This document shows positions 10,070-22,935 of a stretch of DNA of 64,000 nucleotides, piece by piece. The notes below the pieces were generated by a model, which was not told where the DNA came from, searched no databases, and was given only the letters and a program-made list of their open reading frames with translations. The stretch spans positions 13,192,564 through 13,256,563 of the forward strand of contig JALGQZ010000009.1 in NCBI GenBank assembly GCA_023105745.1. Direction: 5' to 3'. This stretch comes from Austropuccinia psidii. Lineage: Eukaryota > Basidiomycota > Pucciniomycetes > Pucciniales > Sphaerophragmiaceae. Numbering within the stretch: position 1 is the first letter of the stretch; each line of letters starts with the position of its first letter. The position numbers were made by a program, and so were the translations under genes.

Positions 10070-12860
10070 TTATGCTCAAAATTGGCAATTCAGGCCAATG
10101 AATTACAATGTTTATTGTTGAATTGCACGATAATTGGAAATTGGATGAGATAGGGTTGATTTTGATTATTCACAATGTTTTGAAAAGGGTTTCTAAACTT
10201 TAAAGTTATCTTTATTAGTTCCTATGTACTCAGAGAAGCTTAAATACTCTATGAGCACAGTGATATAATGGCCTGAATTGACCATTTTCACTATTTCTAA
10301 CTTAAATTCATTTTTTTATGTCTCAAAGTGGAAAAATTTAACTTAAGATTAAGATTGGAATTGTGTCCAATTGGGCGTGAAATTGATACAGTTTTAATCC
10401 TACTATTTGATCTATGAATTAAGATTCCATTTTATTATTTCAGAGATAGGAGCTGGTAAGGATATTGGATGGGGTACCCATGACCAGATGTTTTCATATT
10501 ATCCAAGCTCCACTGGAATATTTTCCGGGGAATATTGCCAAAGGAAATTTGATATATAATACTGATCAAAGAAATTTTCAGAAATTTATTTATTGAAACC
10601 GGTTAGGAAAAGATTTTCATTTATTTCAAGTGCTCAAAAAACGGATGGGTTAGGACGATTGTAATTTAAACTTGCCTATGGGCTTGGTGAAAATGATTGT
10701 TTGATATTCAAGGTAAATTCTATATGTGGTATGATTTTTCACATAATGAAAAATAGCCTTATTCAATATTTGATAAATTCTTGAAGTGATTAAGGAAAGA
10801 GGAATATAGAGGAAAGGAAAGTATATAGTCAAAAAAAGAGGAGTTCTAGGAATAAGAAGGAATGCGAACCAATAGTAAAGCAATTTAGAATTTTTTTCCT
10901 GAGAAATACAAGAAAGTGGGAATCCTTCTATATTAACAAATAATTCATCCCAGATTCCAGCCTTCAGCTTTAAATGAAAAAATATGCAAGGAAGAATTCC
11001 CTTTGTGTCTGGAGAGATAATTTATTGATATGATTACATTGTAAGAAGATTTGTATGCCCATGAGTCTAATTGATTAAATAAGAGTCAGTAAAAGATGGA
11101 TTTCACTTAGTTTCTGATTTTAAGGACTCACGTGAGATGAAAAATTCTTCTCTAGCTTATCAATATAGATCTTGGAATAATGATATTAGATAATAGCTCA
11201 ATTGAATACACAAGGGTAGATATACCAGGTTTGAAATTGGGTTAGTCTTTGTGAAGGAAAGATATGGAATTTGATTCATGTGTAGATTGAGTGAGAGTAG
11301 TTCCTAGTATGCATAAAAGCACTGAATGCTCAAGAATGAGTGCTGAGAAAAGATTGTGGATGCAAATAATATTTTTGAAATACATATATGATTGATATTT
11401 TGGTGTATTTCACTGAAGGAAACATAAACATGAGCTCATCCTCTCCACTTTTCATTAAAATTTAAGTTGATAATAGCTGAACTACTTTTAGATTTACCTG
11501 AATAATATTATCGGCCACAGAATTCTACAGTGGCTATCCATAATCTTGAATTCAACTTGTTTTGTTTGACAGAATCAAATTATTTTGAGTCATTTTTTTG
11601 AATTGATCTTATTGAAATATTTATCCCAATGTCTTCTTTAAGGAGTCTGAATACAAAGGTAATTGATTTGATGCCCTTCAAATGGCCAATATATTGGTGC
11701 ACTCAAACCATAGTTCTCATATGGAAGCACCAGTGAAGATTGGATGGAAGTTTCTAGATATCAATTTTGCATGAAGCTGGCATCCTTTTGGATTACCACT
11801 AGTGTTAGCATGTGGACTTTTGAGATAAAATATAAGGTCAAATCAGGGGAATGTCAATTACTACAGCTGAAATGACATAATTAGGGTCTATTTCAGAAAT
11901 TCAAGTACTTTAAATTGAAAACAATTTCATTTATACATGAAAATTAGAAACAAACTTCAAACTTCCTTTATATGTAAAAAATTACCATTCAATTCCAATA
12001 TTTATCTGGAATTATGTAATGGAACACAGCTTCTTCTCCTTCCTCATTCATATTGAGTCCAAATTAAATATACTTTGTGCACTTGCTTCCCCAAGCTCTG
12101 TAATGAAAGCTCAAATACACAATTCCTGTGGAACTATGCAATAATAAATCAGCCAACAGTCCTGGTGATAGAGATATAAAACTCCGTTTATTGAGATAGG
12201 GAATTGAGATAAAATTCTTCTATTTTTTGGACAAAAAAGGCATTAAGAGTTCAATCCAAATTTTTTGAAGGACTATAGGACTAGACATCCATTTCAGAGG
12301 CTTGATGGAGCTTACAAATGGAATCACTGATACCCAATTTCTGAAGGAATAGGTAATTAAAAGAAAAATATACAATTTCATTTGGACTATATATCATGAG
12401 AAGCCACTGCTGAATCACATTTATGTCCTGATAAGTCATCTCTTTCTCCCAATTACTTTGGGACTACAGGAGCCAAGTTGGTTTCTAAAATTTCTTCAGT
12501 TCTTGTAAACAATATGTTCAAAAACTGTCAAATTTTTCATGGAGAGAGGTTTCCTGATAGAAATAGATATTGAAAAGTATGTAAAGATTTTTGCTCTTTT
12601 AAATTTTTGAAAAATGATAATTGTTCAATTCTGGAGACAAGATAGATACTTTTTCTGGGATACCTGAGAAAACTCTAAAAATATTATTGGGGTATTTTAT
12701 TGCATTGTGAAAAATATCACTCTGTCACTGTCACCTACTAGTATATTTTCTGGAAAATAAATCCTTTTAACCTGAAATTATTGATGGAAAAAACATCTAA
12801 TTAATTTAATGAGAAACATGATAGTATTAAACATTCATCAGTTTTCTCAAAACTAATCCA
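10070..12860. other. AT-rich stretch without recognisable genes
   Basis: Only short chance ORFs occur on both strands, the longest about 77 codons and of odd hydrophobic composition. No terminal repeats, tRNA or protein motif was seen. It is probably very old transposon DNA between the two Harbinger copies. Confidence 0.5.
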
Positions 12861-12868
12861 AATCCATA

Positions 12869-12900
12869 GGGGGTGTGAAAGCTACCAAATACCACACTCA
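12869..12900 (+). repeat. Harbinger left terminal inverted repeat
   Basis: GGGGGTGTGAAAGCTACCAA plus AT.CCAC matches the reverse complement of 38519-38550 at all but a few positions. Beyond it, up to about 13060, lie subterminal copies of an AAATCCC/GGGATTT word that also occur near the right end. Confidence 0.8.
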
Positions 12901-13206
12901 AAATCCCAAGTTTTTTTTTCCAAATCCTGAATTAACTTTTTGGGATTTGGGAAATCACACACCTCAAGAGGTGAGGTATTTTGAGATACAAAAACCCAGA
13001 TTTTTTGGTACTAAATCCCATGTTTTGATACTAAAATCCCGCCTTTAGCTTCACTTAAAGGGACATTTTTACAACACACAGCTCAGTAAGGGCATGTTAA
13101 ATTGCATGAAACTCCCCTTCTCTTGCATAGAATCTGCATATATTGGTCATTCATTAAGTTATTTGATTTAAAATTGCATTTTCTATACCTCTTTTCTTCA
13201 TTTACC

Positions 13207-13784
13207 ATGCCAAAGGCATTGAAAAGGCTACCTTTACTTCAGACGTTAAGCTCACTGCAGTTCATCAATGCTCTCAACTCTGATAGAGATTCTGATATCC
13301 AGGAAGATATAATCTTATTAGATATGATAACATCACAAAGATACATCAATCCTCATAGAAGATATCCATAACATTACATGTATACAATGAATGATTTACA
13401 AACATTATCATCCAAAAAGCTTCAACAGCTATGTAGGGCCACACATGAATCATTTGAAAAATTGGTTGCACAAATTCAAGATTATAAAACCTTTCAAAAA
13501 TAATCAAAAAAACAAACAATGAAATACTGCCATCCAATTGGCTGTGGCACTATCAAGGCTTGGATCAAATGGCAATGGGGCTACTTTGGGAAAGATTGGA
13601 ATGTTATTTGGAATTAGCCATGGGACTATTGTGTTGTACACTCAAAGAGTGATCCAGATATTAATGAAGTTTAAGCCCAAAGTGATTGTGTGGCCAAAAA
13701 TAGAACAACAAAGAGGGATGTCTCAAGTAATGCAGGCAGAAGGCTTCCCTGGGTGCATTGGGTTTATTAATGGGAGTCTCATAC
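13207..13784 (+). pseudogene. Harbinger transposase, N-terminal part (split by the gypsy insertion)
   Basis: The reading starts at the ATG at 13207 (MPKALKRLP). After a stop near 13370 and a frame change near 13500 come the family blocks: HESFEKLVAQIQDYKTF (~13446-13500), AVALSRLGSNGNGATLGKIG (~13538-13600), a helix-turn-helix-like stretch to QRVIQIL, then EGFPGCIGFINGSLI up to 13784. The catalytic block should read GF(V/I)DGT, so the first catalytic Asp is replaced by Asn. The frame resumes at 33856, in the right orientation, beyond the gypsy element. The gene was therefore cut inside its DDE domain. Confidence 0.75.
13781..13784. repeat. Target-site duplication ATAC, left copy
   Basis: ATAC precedes the LTR start TGTGGGAAC and recurs at 33856-33859 after the right LTR. 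Removing the element and one copy restores the Harbinger transposase reading frame across the site. Confidence 0.75.
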
Positions 13785-15747
13785 TGTGGGAACTCCTCTT
13801 GTGTGGGATTAAAATGAGGCAGTACCTGGAGGGGGAAATAACAGGTAACTAGTTTTGAATTGCTAATAACTCCTGTAACCAAGGGTGGCAAGGGTGTATT
13901 GCCTTCCCCTCCTGAAATACTGAACAAAATCTTCCTTTGAGCTCACAAACCAAAATAAAATTGCTATGTGGCTTTACAAATGCAGAAGAAAAAATTCAGC
14001 AGTCTCAGATCAGACCTATTCAATAAATAATATGCAAAATAATGTCAGTAATTTTGGTAATTTGAGATTTTAAGGAAATACTTGTCTGTTTAATTTTAAT
14101 ATTTTTTTTTGGTTAAATTGAGGTGAGTGGTTTCTTCTTGGTGATAAATCCTTGGTAAGATGGGTTATTTAAGGTTTTCTGGAAAATTTGATGAGTTTGA
14201 TAAAGGTAATTTTGTTAAGTTAAAGCTATAATATAGTAAAATAATTTTTAAAGGTTTGTTATTTTTTTAAGAGTGGTTAATAATAAGATAAAATATCACT
14301 TGTTAAGTTTAAGAGGTAAGATTATTTGATATTTGATTTTAAATGGGCAAGTTAATTTTAAATCTTGTTAAATGAAGTTAATTTTACTAGTTAAAATATT
14401 TTCATAGAGTAGTAACCTTGATCTTGGGTATTGGGTAATTTTTATTTTTGTTTTAATAATAATAAGATTCCACTGATCTTAGCTACTGGGTAATTTTCAA
14501 CACTATACTTCCACTGAGCTTAGCTACTGGGCAAGTAAATTTACCATAATATACTGGACTACCTCCCAGGTGAGGGATGACTTATTCCTGTGCTTGTAAT
14601 GTGCAGGGGATATAATTTTCATGGGGGGGATTTTGAAATTTGGGTGAGAGAGCCCCTCTATTTATACCTTTTGGGAGGCCAGGGGGCCCTCTATGGGAGC
14701 TGTCTTTTTCCACTTTAATTCCTCTTTATTTCATCATGTGACTCTATTTTTGGTGAGGACCTTTCTTGCATGGGTCAGGTGATTTAAGGTTGGGTGATAA
14801 TTTTTTCTCTGCACAGCCTCCATTCATCACATGATGGTCTTTTGGTGAACTAATTATGATGTGATATTCTTGGATTTTCCTTGCATGCATGAGGTTATTT
14901 CATTTTGGCTGAGGATTTTTGTTGTGCACAGCCTCTTTTCTGTCACATGATATTCTGTTGGTGGATGGAGTATCACATGATGAACTTGAAATTCCTTTGC
15001 ATATGTCATATATTAGGCTTGGTAGAAGTGGCTGTGTAATTTATGCAAGTGTCATGGTTGTTTTTCTTCTTTTTGAACTTTAAAATGAGGTCAGGTGATA
15101 ATTTATTGCACTGATGAATTTACTGTTATGTATGAGATGATGTGATTTTTGAGTTTGACACATGCTGTGCATAGTCATGTGGTTGAGAGGAAATTAGAAT
15201 TGTGTACTGCATGCAGCCTGTTGTAACTAGCTTTGGTTTGCATGAGGTGATGAGTTGTGTAAATAATTTTGATTCTGTTTTAGGGTTTCAAGTGGGGTTA
15301 CTGTGGATATAAGATAAGGTACTCCTGTGGCTGTGTTGTAAATGAATTGCAGGAATTCCATGGGCTTTAGTTTTGCATCATGTGACTTCTCTATTTTGAG
15401 TGCTAGGTTGCTGTGTAATTCATGCAGGTGTCCTTTTATTGCTGAATGAGTCCTGTGGCTATAATGGGGTGTGTAATTTAAAGGGTGGTACCTTGTTTTT
15501 TGTAACTAGTTTACTATATGTAACTTGATTTTTACATATGCATAATGAAATTGAATAATTTATTTAAACACATACACTGCCCTTTGGTGCCTGTGCAATG
15601 GGTTTATGAGTTAAATCCAGCTTCTTGCTGTAGAATTGACCTTTTGGTGTAAAATTGGAGTGTAAGTCTACCTGTAGGCTGGATTTAATGCTGTTATAGG
15701 GTACTATGAGCTTGAGCCTGGTAAAAAAAATGTTATGGAATACCAAA
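13785..15747 (-). repeat. 3' LTR of the gypsy element (left copy)
   Basis: Begins TGTGGGAACTCC and ends GGAATACCA(AA) on the + strand. It includes a sense-strand TATAAATA (14659-14666) and two tandem words of the form CCACTGAKCTTAGCTACTGG at about 14470-14530. The longest reading in it (15564-15842, - strand) spans the pol end and LTR start and is not a gene. Confidence 0.9.
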
Positions 15748-15759
15748 TCCCCCTCTCCA
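15748..15759 (-). other. Polypurine tract of the gypsy element
   Basis: The sense strand reads ATGGAGAGGGGGA next to the 3' LTR start, where plus-strand priming occurs in LTR elements. Confidence 0.7.
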
Positions 15760-15798
15760 TTTAATGCTTTCCCCAGCATTCCAGGTGAGATCTCCCTA

Positions 15799-18700
15799 TT
15801 ATTCATCTGATTCTGTGGTTTCCTCCAATACCTCTTCCTCATTTATTGGTTCATCTTCTTCACTTTGTTCTTCTTCTGTCTCTTCTTTTGTGTCTATCTT
15901 TCCTCTTGGGTAAAACCTCTTTACTTGTGATGCTGCAAATCTTCTTGCCAATTCTGTTCCATCCAGCTCCTCAAGTTCATATGGTCCATTGTTTATTTGT
16001 CTGATTACTCTGTAGGGTCCATTCCATTTGTTTTTGAAAAGTAGCCCCCAATTAGTTTCTGTTGCTTTGTTGTAAACCAGGACCAAATCTCCTGGTTTTA
16101 GTGGTGATCTTAGTTGATGTGCCATTCTTCTATCCCAATATTTCATTGAGCCCTCCATTGATTTTTTGAGTTTTTCTGCTGCTTTCTTTCTTATTCCTTC
16201 TTTTACTTCTAATTGCTTAGCTCTGGATTCCAATAATTCCTCAGTTGTGGATATTTTGTGCCATTCTACTGCTAAAAATGTGTTTGTTTCAATTTCAATG
16301 GGTAATACTGGTAGTTGTCCAAATTGGAGCTCATATGGTGAGAAACCAGTTGTCTTTTTAGTGGAGATTATGTCAGCCAATGTCACTAGTGGTAGATATT
16401 TTTTCCATTTTCCTCCACTTTCCCCACACATTTTGACTGGTGCATCTTTGAGTTTTTTATGTCCCCTTTCCACCATTCCTTGAGACTCTGGGTAATAGGG
16501 TGTGGTGACTCTGCTCCTTGATCCTGCTTTCTTTACTGCATCTTGCAATTCTTTTCCAAACTCTGGGCCCCCATCAACAGTTACTTCTTTTGGTGAGCCA
16601 TACCTGCATATCCATTCTGAGGTGAACCATTCTGCAACTGCTTTTGCTGTTAATTTGACTAGTACAACTGTTTCTGGCCATCCTGAAAAATCATCCCTGG
16701 CCACAACCATATACTTCCATCTTCCAGATTTGATATGGACTGCATCCATACTGACCCTTTCAAAGATTGTTGATGTTGCTGTAGATTTTCCTTGTTCCCT
16801 TTGTAAGTTTTGACTTCTCTTTTGGCAGGCCAGGCAAGATTGAACCCATTTCTTGACTGATTTCTTCATTCCTTCCCACCAAAATCCTGCTTTAATTCTT
16901 CTGTAAGTTTCATTTTCCCCTCTGTGGCCCATGTCTTCATGAAGTGACTTTCAAATGTAGCTTTGAGCCTCTTGACTTGATATCACCAATTGAGGGTTTG
17001 GATTACTTCTTCTTTTGAGTTGGCCATCTTCCAAGAAAAAGTTGGATGACCTTCTTTTTATCCTTCTAAATTCTTCATCTTTACTTGATTGTGGTTTTTT
17101 CATTGTACTTAAGTATTCTTGCATTCTCTTCCAAAATACTTCTTGTTTGGTTGGTACTTGTATTCCTGAAAAATGGAGTGAATTTACATTCTTATCCTCA
17201 AATCCAGGGTGGGGCTTGATCCAATTTTCTTCTTCATCAAATTCTGGTGCATCTTCATCTTCTTCTTCTGAGTTTTTTGGTCTTCTGGATAGCCCATATG
17301 GCATAGTGAAAGTATTCCCTGGTTTGTGTACCAAATCAAAGGAAAATAGTTGAATGAAAGCCACCCATCTTGTCATGGGGGCATTGAGTAAGCAAGGGGT
17401 GTTGATCATTTCAATTAAGGCCTTGGCATCAACTTGCAATTCAAAATGTTGTACCCAAAGTATTGTCTGAAGCTTCTTGAGAATTCTTGCAACTCCACAG
17501 AGTTCTGATTTGGTTTGTGAGTATTTTGATTCCAATTTTGAAAAAGTTATTGATTCATATAATACTGGTATTTATTTTCCTTCTTTATCTTCTTGAATGA
17601 GTACTGCTCCTGCAGCAATGTAGCTTGAATCTACTGCTAGCTTAATTTTTCCTGCTCCTTTGTCATAATCCAATTTCTTGAGGGTTATTTCTTCCCCAAC
17701 TATTCTTCTGAGCTTATGGAAAGCTTCTTCACATTTTTGATCCCATTCCCAGTCAACATCTTCTCTGGTGAGCCTTCTGAGTGGTGATGAAGCTTGTGAG
17801 AAGTTTTCAATGAACATCCTTACATAGGCACAAAGTCCAAGAAATCCCCTTATTTCCTTCTTGTTAAGAGGTGTTGGACAATTTTGAATTTTGTTGATCT
17901 TTTGTTTTGAAATTGTTCTTCCTTTGAATGATACAACATGCCCTACTATGTCCAAAGCTGGAACACAGCATGCAAACTTTGATCCTGAGATAGTAAGTCC
18001 TGATTCTTCAATTATGAATAAAACTCTTTCTAAGGTTATGGCATATTCCCATATAAATCTTTGGATTGATGGGTTTTCTGGTAGTGTTTCTTGGTTGTAA
18101 AGTGATCTTGGTCCTTTTATTCCTCCATCATCAATAAAAATTCCTACACTTTCTTGTATTTCTTCTTGGAGTATCCAGGTCATTTGGGCTTGGTATACTG
18201 CTACTGAGTTGGTGGCTCCTTGGGGTAGTCTTGTGAGTTGCATCCTTCCAAGGGGTGTTTCAAAAGTGGTGAGGGGTCTTGTAATGACATCTAATTCTCT
18301 TTTATCATATCCTCCCATGATGTCTCCTAGTCCATAGCATGCTCTTCCTGCAAATGCATCTACAAATTCTTCAATGTGAGGTGGTAAGCCAGCATCCATG
18401 ATGGTGACTTTGTTGAGTTCTTGAAGGTCATGGACAATTCTGAGTTTTCCATTTGATTTGGCCACACAAAATATTGGGCTTGTGTAGCTTGAGGTGGATT
18501 GCTCATAGAGCCGAGTCCTGATTCTTTCTCTGATTAATTCAGTAAACTGTGGTAAAATTGATTTGGGAATGGGAATTGGTTTCTTCTGCCAAGGTTCATG
18601 AGGTATTACTGGTATTTTGTAAGGTTTTCCATATGAGTGCTTGAGTAATCCTCTTTCTTCTTCACAGAAGGCTATTGCTTTTTCCCTTAAGGTAATAAAA

Positions 18701-18945
18701 TTTTTGAGTAAATTGATTTCTTCATTTGATAACCATCCTGGTGGGCCAAAACTGACTGCTTGCAGTATTTCATTGGTGACCTTGAAGGTTTCTTGAAATA
18801 TAGGTGGGTTTGGTGTTAAGGGTGTTTCATAAGGATCTCTTGACAAAGATGGGTTAAGGTCTTGAGGCATTGGCTCATTGACTGGTCTCACCTTCTTCAG
18901 GACTGATTTGTATTTGGCTGCTAAAATTTGGTGATCCATCTTCAA
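15799..18945 (-). pseudogene. pol: Ty3/gypsy polyprotein: reverse transcriptase, RNase H, integrase; two in-frame stops
   Basis: One frame runs from 18945 (first ATG 18939, MDHQILAAKYK) to the stop at 15799. It is broken only by TAA at 17572-17574 and TGA at 16951-16953; there is no frameshift. The RT has SPIFCVAKSNGKLRIVHD, LPQGATNSVAVYQAQM and FIDDGGIKGP, where most gypsy elements have Y(V/A)DD; the Asp pair is kept. RNase H follows from ~17690 (LAVDSSYIAAGAVL) through ESKYSQTKSELCG and VDAKALIEMINTP. The integrase has an HHCC zinc module (LHED, GHRG, CLAC), catalytic Asp in VSMDAVH, Asp in VDGGPEF and Glu in ESQGMVERG. A GPY/F-type module (WNGPYRVI...NGPYELEEL) and an acidic tail follow. 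It copied RNA to DNA and inserted it. It belongs to a basidiomycete lineage in which RT starts a frame separate from gag-protease. Confidence 0.92.
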
Positions 18946-19050
18946 TTAGTTATTTTGTTTCTTCTTTTTTTAATGATTGCTAAGAATTTGCTAGTGTCCT
19001 GAAATCTTGAGGTCTTCACAATTATTCTTTCTTCTTTCTTCCATAAAAAT

Positions 19051-22000
19051 GTAGTTTAAGGTCATACAGGACCTACAACTATGTGTGTAACTTAAGTCAT
19101 GCAAGGCCCTCCTGGCCTAATCCAAGGGCTTATCTTTATTCTTGAGCTCCTTTGGGATTGATTTTGGATTCCACTTGACTCTTGTTTTATTCTTCAATCT
19201 TCATGCTTCCCATTTGATTCAAGATTATTCTGGTTGTTTTATTTCTTCATGAGGAATTTTGTTGTCTTAATTGATGGCTTGGGACTCCACTTTGTTCATT
19301 TTGGCCAATTTGATAATGCTAAACACCCGTGAAACCCCTTGTTCCTGTTACACAAAGGGAGCAGTTTATTGTAATGCTAAGGACAAGAATGGTCCTTCAG
19401 CACTTCTCCTGACTAGGACAATCCCCTCCAGCTTCTTGGCTATTATTTTTCTTTTTTTATAATTGTCCCTGCCCAAGTCTACAGGGGAAGAAGTTTAGTG
19501 TCATGCTGAGGACCTCTTGAGTCTTCAAGCTTCTTTAGAATCCCAAGGGCAATTTGAGTTGAGTGTTTTACATCATCTTGTTGGTCCATCATGTTGAGTG
19601 AGTCCTGAGTTCATAATTAATCCAGTGAGTAATCCTTCATTCCATAAATCCTGACCACTTATTCTTAAATTCCAAATGAGTTTTAATCCAGAATCAAAGA
19701 AGTGTCCAAGGTCTTGTGTTGTCCAAAGGTCAATCCATAAGGAACTCCTGCTTTTCTTCATAAATAATCTTATTCATTTTCAGTATTCTGAATAATTATC
19801 CTATGATAAGTTGTTTCCAAATTCTCTTGCTATTTCTTCAAAATAATTTATTTCCTTTTGTTCTTTTGTATTCCTGAATTATACCTGTTATAAAGAAATG
19901 AAAAATAAAGAATTGTAATAATAAGGTGATTTGGAATTGATTTTAATATTAATTTATTGATATTTTTTTAATAATATTTGTTTTGGATAAGGGCCCCCCT
20001 CTCCATTTAAAAATCTTGAGTTGGTATTTGAATTTTGAAGAGGATATGTTCTCATTCCCCCAAAACTTCCACTATAAGGGATAGTGTAAGAAATAAGTTT
20101 TTCCCAACCCTTATTTTTTATAGTTATTTTGACAAGAATAAATAATAATAAAGTAAAGCCACATAATTTCTTTTATAAATTGAACTGAACAGTATTTCTT
20201 TGTTTGATTTTAAGTATAAAATAACCTAAAAATTGATATATCTGAGTAAAAATGACACTTCAAAGGGAATAATCCTGAATCACAATCAAGTTCATGGAAC
20301 TGTTTGGTTAAAGGTGGTAATTTGTGCCAATCAGTAAAAATTGGTGCTCTTGGGAGTATTTATAAGTAATATCACATAATTGAATGATCATAATTTGAGT
20401 CCTTCAATCATTTAATGACCCTTATGATGCCACAAATCTCCCTTTTGGAATCATCATTGTGACTCAGACTTTTTTTAAAAGTCCATCCCCTGTATGGTTC
20501 AGATTTTCTGTTACCCATAAATGCATTTGAGTTGTTGAAAAAAATATAAACAGTGAAAAATAAGAATTTTTACAGTTTTTAAAAAACTCTTGTTTGCTTT
20601 TGGGGGGCTTTTCAAATTCCTTTTGGAATAAATAGCAAATTGAGGTGTTATTAATATGTAAATTCCCCAAATTATGTCATCAATATATGAGTTTTTAATA
20701 TAAATAACTCCTTCAGAGTTCAATTAATTTCTTCATGGCACAAATACTTCTTATTTTAAAACAAGTTCAAATAACTTTCGTGCAATTCAAGAAATATTTC
20801 AAATAAATTGATCATTTCAAAAAAATTACTTGATGTAGAGCTTTTTTTTGAGTTAAAAAATTAAGCCAATTTAATGGCTTTTGTTGTAATAGTAGGAGAA
20901 GTATAATAAAGATAATAAATAAATGGAATATTCTTGAGATCATGAATGGGATATGCCCCTAATTCTTAGGGAAAATAAATAAATAGTTGAATTTTGGGAT
21001 AAAAAATAAAATAAAATAAAAAATATGTTCTAAAGTCTAAGTCAGTACATCTTTCCAATTGTTTTTTATAATGACATAAAATTAGAAAGTAGAAAAATAA
21101 AGTAAAATAAAACCTCAGGTAGCTTATAGTCTTTCCTAGGACTTATCCTGCCTTGTTAGTCCTTGTTCAATCTTTGTGAATACTTTAAATAGCCAGGTTA
21201 TGGTCTTGCCAAGCACCATTGATTACTTTTTCCTGATTATTGTTGATAATTTGAGTGATTTATAATCAATATTTGAAGAGGAAGTTTATGGTCTGGCCAA
21301 GGACGTCAGATTTTCCTTTTGTTGTTTTTGTTGATATTGGCTTGATTTCATGTTGATATTTGAAGGGGCAGTTTATGGTCTTGCCAAGGACCATATCTTG
21401 TGTCCAGGAACCTTATTGTTTACCTTTGGGGCTTCATGGCATGTGATTTATCTTCAAAGCCAAGCTGTATAAGTAGTTCAAACAGTTTATAGTCTTATTG
21501 AGGACTCATCTTCATTTTAAAAGTATTTTCTTGAGCTTATAAAATCATGAAAGTATTTTCATGATGAACACCTGTAGCATTAAAAATAAAATGTCAGTAT
21601 AATATATTATAAAATATAAGACAAAGCGTAAAAAATAAAAAATAAAAAAATTGCAGTTTAAAGCCTTTCTTAGGGTTTTGCATTGTCCTTTAGAGCCCTG
21701 TAGCACATAGAAATAAATATGTCAGCTTCATGTAATATCAAGGGGAAAATCAAAAAAAATCCAGCAGTTTAATGTCTTGCTGAGGACATTTTTGTTATTT
21801 TTTTGTATCCTGAGGGCTTTTTCCTTTTTAATCCCTCATTCTATTATATATATTGATTTTTTTCTTATATATAAATTTATATATTAATTCATAAAAATAA
21901 ATAAATGTAATTTATGTCAGCTTTCAATTCTTTATAAGTACTACCTAAGAAATGAAAATAAAAAACAATTTAGCAAAAGAAAACCAGCAGTTTAAAGCCA

Positions 22001-22935
22001 TACTGAGGGCTTTTTGTTTCTTTTTTCTTTGTTTTTGTTATTTGTAGCCCTGTAGCCTAGAAAAAATAATTCAATTAAAATAAGAAAAACCAGCAGTTTA
22101 AAGCCATGCTGAGGGCTCTTCTTTATTTTCAACCCTAATTATGATATATATATTTATCTTTCTTTTGTTATTTTATATATATTGGTTGATGAAAGCTGTA
22201 AAAAAATAAAATAAAATGGTCAGTAAAATAATTAAGTAAATAAAATGATAAAATAATATAAAATTGAGCAGTTTAAAGCCTTTCCCAGGGCTTTTCTGTT
22301 ATTTTTAGCCCTGTAGCATGAAAAATTCATAAAAAATAATTTAATTAAAATAAGCAACCCCAGCAGTTTAAAGCCATGCTGAGGGCTCTCTTTGTTTGTT
22401 GTTTTTAAGCCATATTCTGTTCTATATATATATTACTATTATTTTTTTGTTATTATTATTTTATTTTATTTTCTTTTTCTTCTTAATTCCCTGAAATCAG
22501 ATAGAAAACAATATTAAATAAGTTAAAGTTCAGATAGATTCTGTCAGCAAGTCAAACAAATAAAAAATAAAATAGAAAATAGAAAAAAATAGAAACCAGC
22601 AGTTTTATGTCTTGCTGAGGACATTTTTGTTATTTTTATGTTTTCAAACCCTGGTAAATTCAAATCAATTTTTTGTCAGTAATTTAAATAAGCTCATAAA
22701 TGATAATATAATTCAAAAAAAGAATAAAAGAAGCAGTTTAAAGCCATTCTGAGGGTTTATTTGTTATTTATTTTTTGTTATTTTTAATTTATAGCCCTTT
22801 TTTTTAATTGTTTTCCTTTTTAAATTTCCTGTAGAAATCAATAATCAGAAGTTTTAAATTGAAACATTCATAAAAAAATAACTTAATGTTAAAATTAAGA
22901 AAATCATCAGTTTAAAGCCTTGATGAGGGCTTTTT
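19051..22935 (-). repeat. Array of ~16 covarying two-helix (pseudoknot-like) motifs
   Basis: On the + strand each copy reads S1 - GTTTA - S2 - 1 or 2 nt - S1' - 1 to 4 nt - S2'. GTTTA cores lie at about 19054, 19364, 19493, 21284, 21371, 21485, 21656, 21767, 21990, 22096, 22271, 22366, 22602 (GTTTTA), 22736 and 22910; a weaker copy is near 21197. S1/S1' is CAGCA/TGCTG in several copies, but CATCA/TGATG at 22910, GGCA/TGCC at 21371 and TGTA/TACA at 19054. S2/S2' is AAGCC/GGCTT, ATGTC/GACAT, TGGTC/GACCA, AGGTC/GACCT or TTGT/ACAA. Both helices therefore change while staying paired. Some copies (for example 21656, 22271) have lost S1. Copies are 85-230 bp apart in the dense part, with no copies between about 19.5 and 21.1 kb. 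Confidence 0.75.

Noticed and set aside
16166..16813. Two open + strand frames of over 100 codons
   Set aside because: They lie exactly opposite the integrase frame and are shadows of it.
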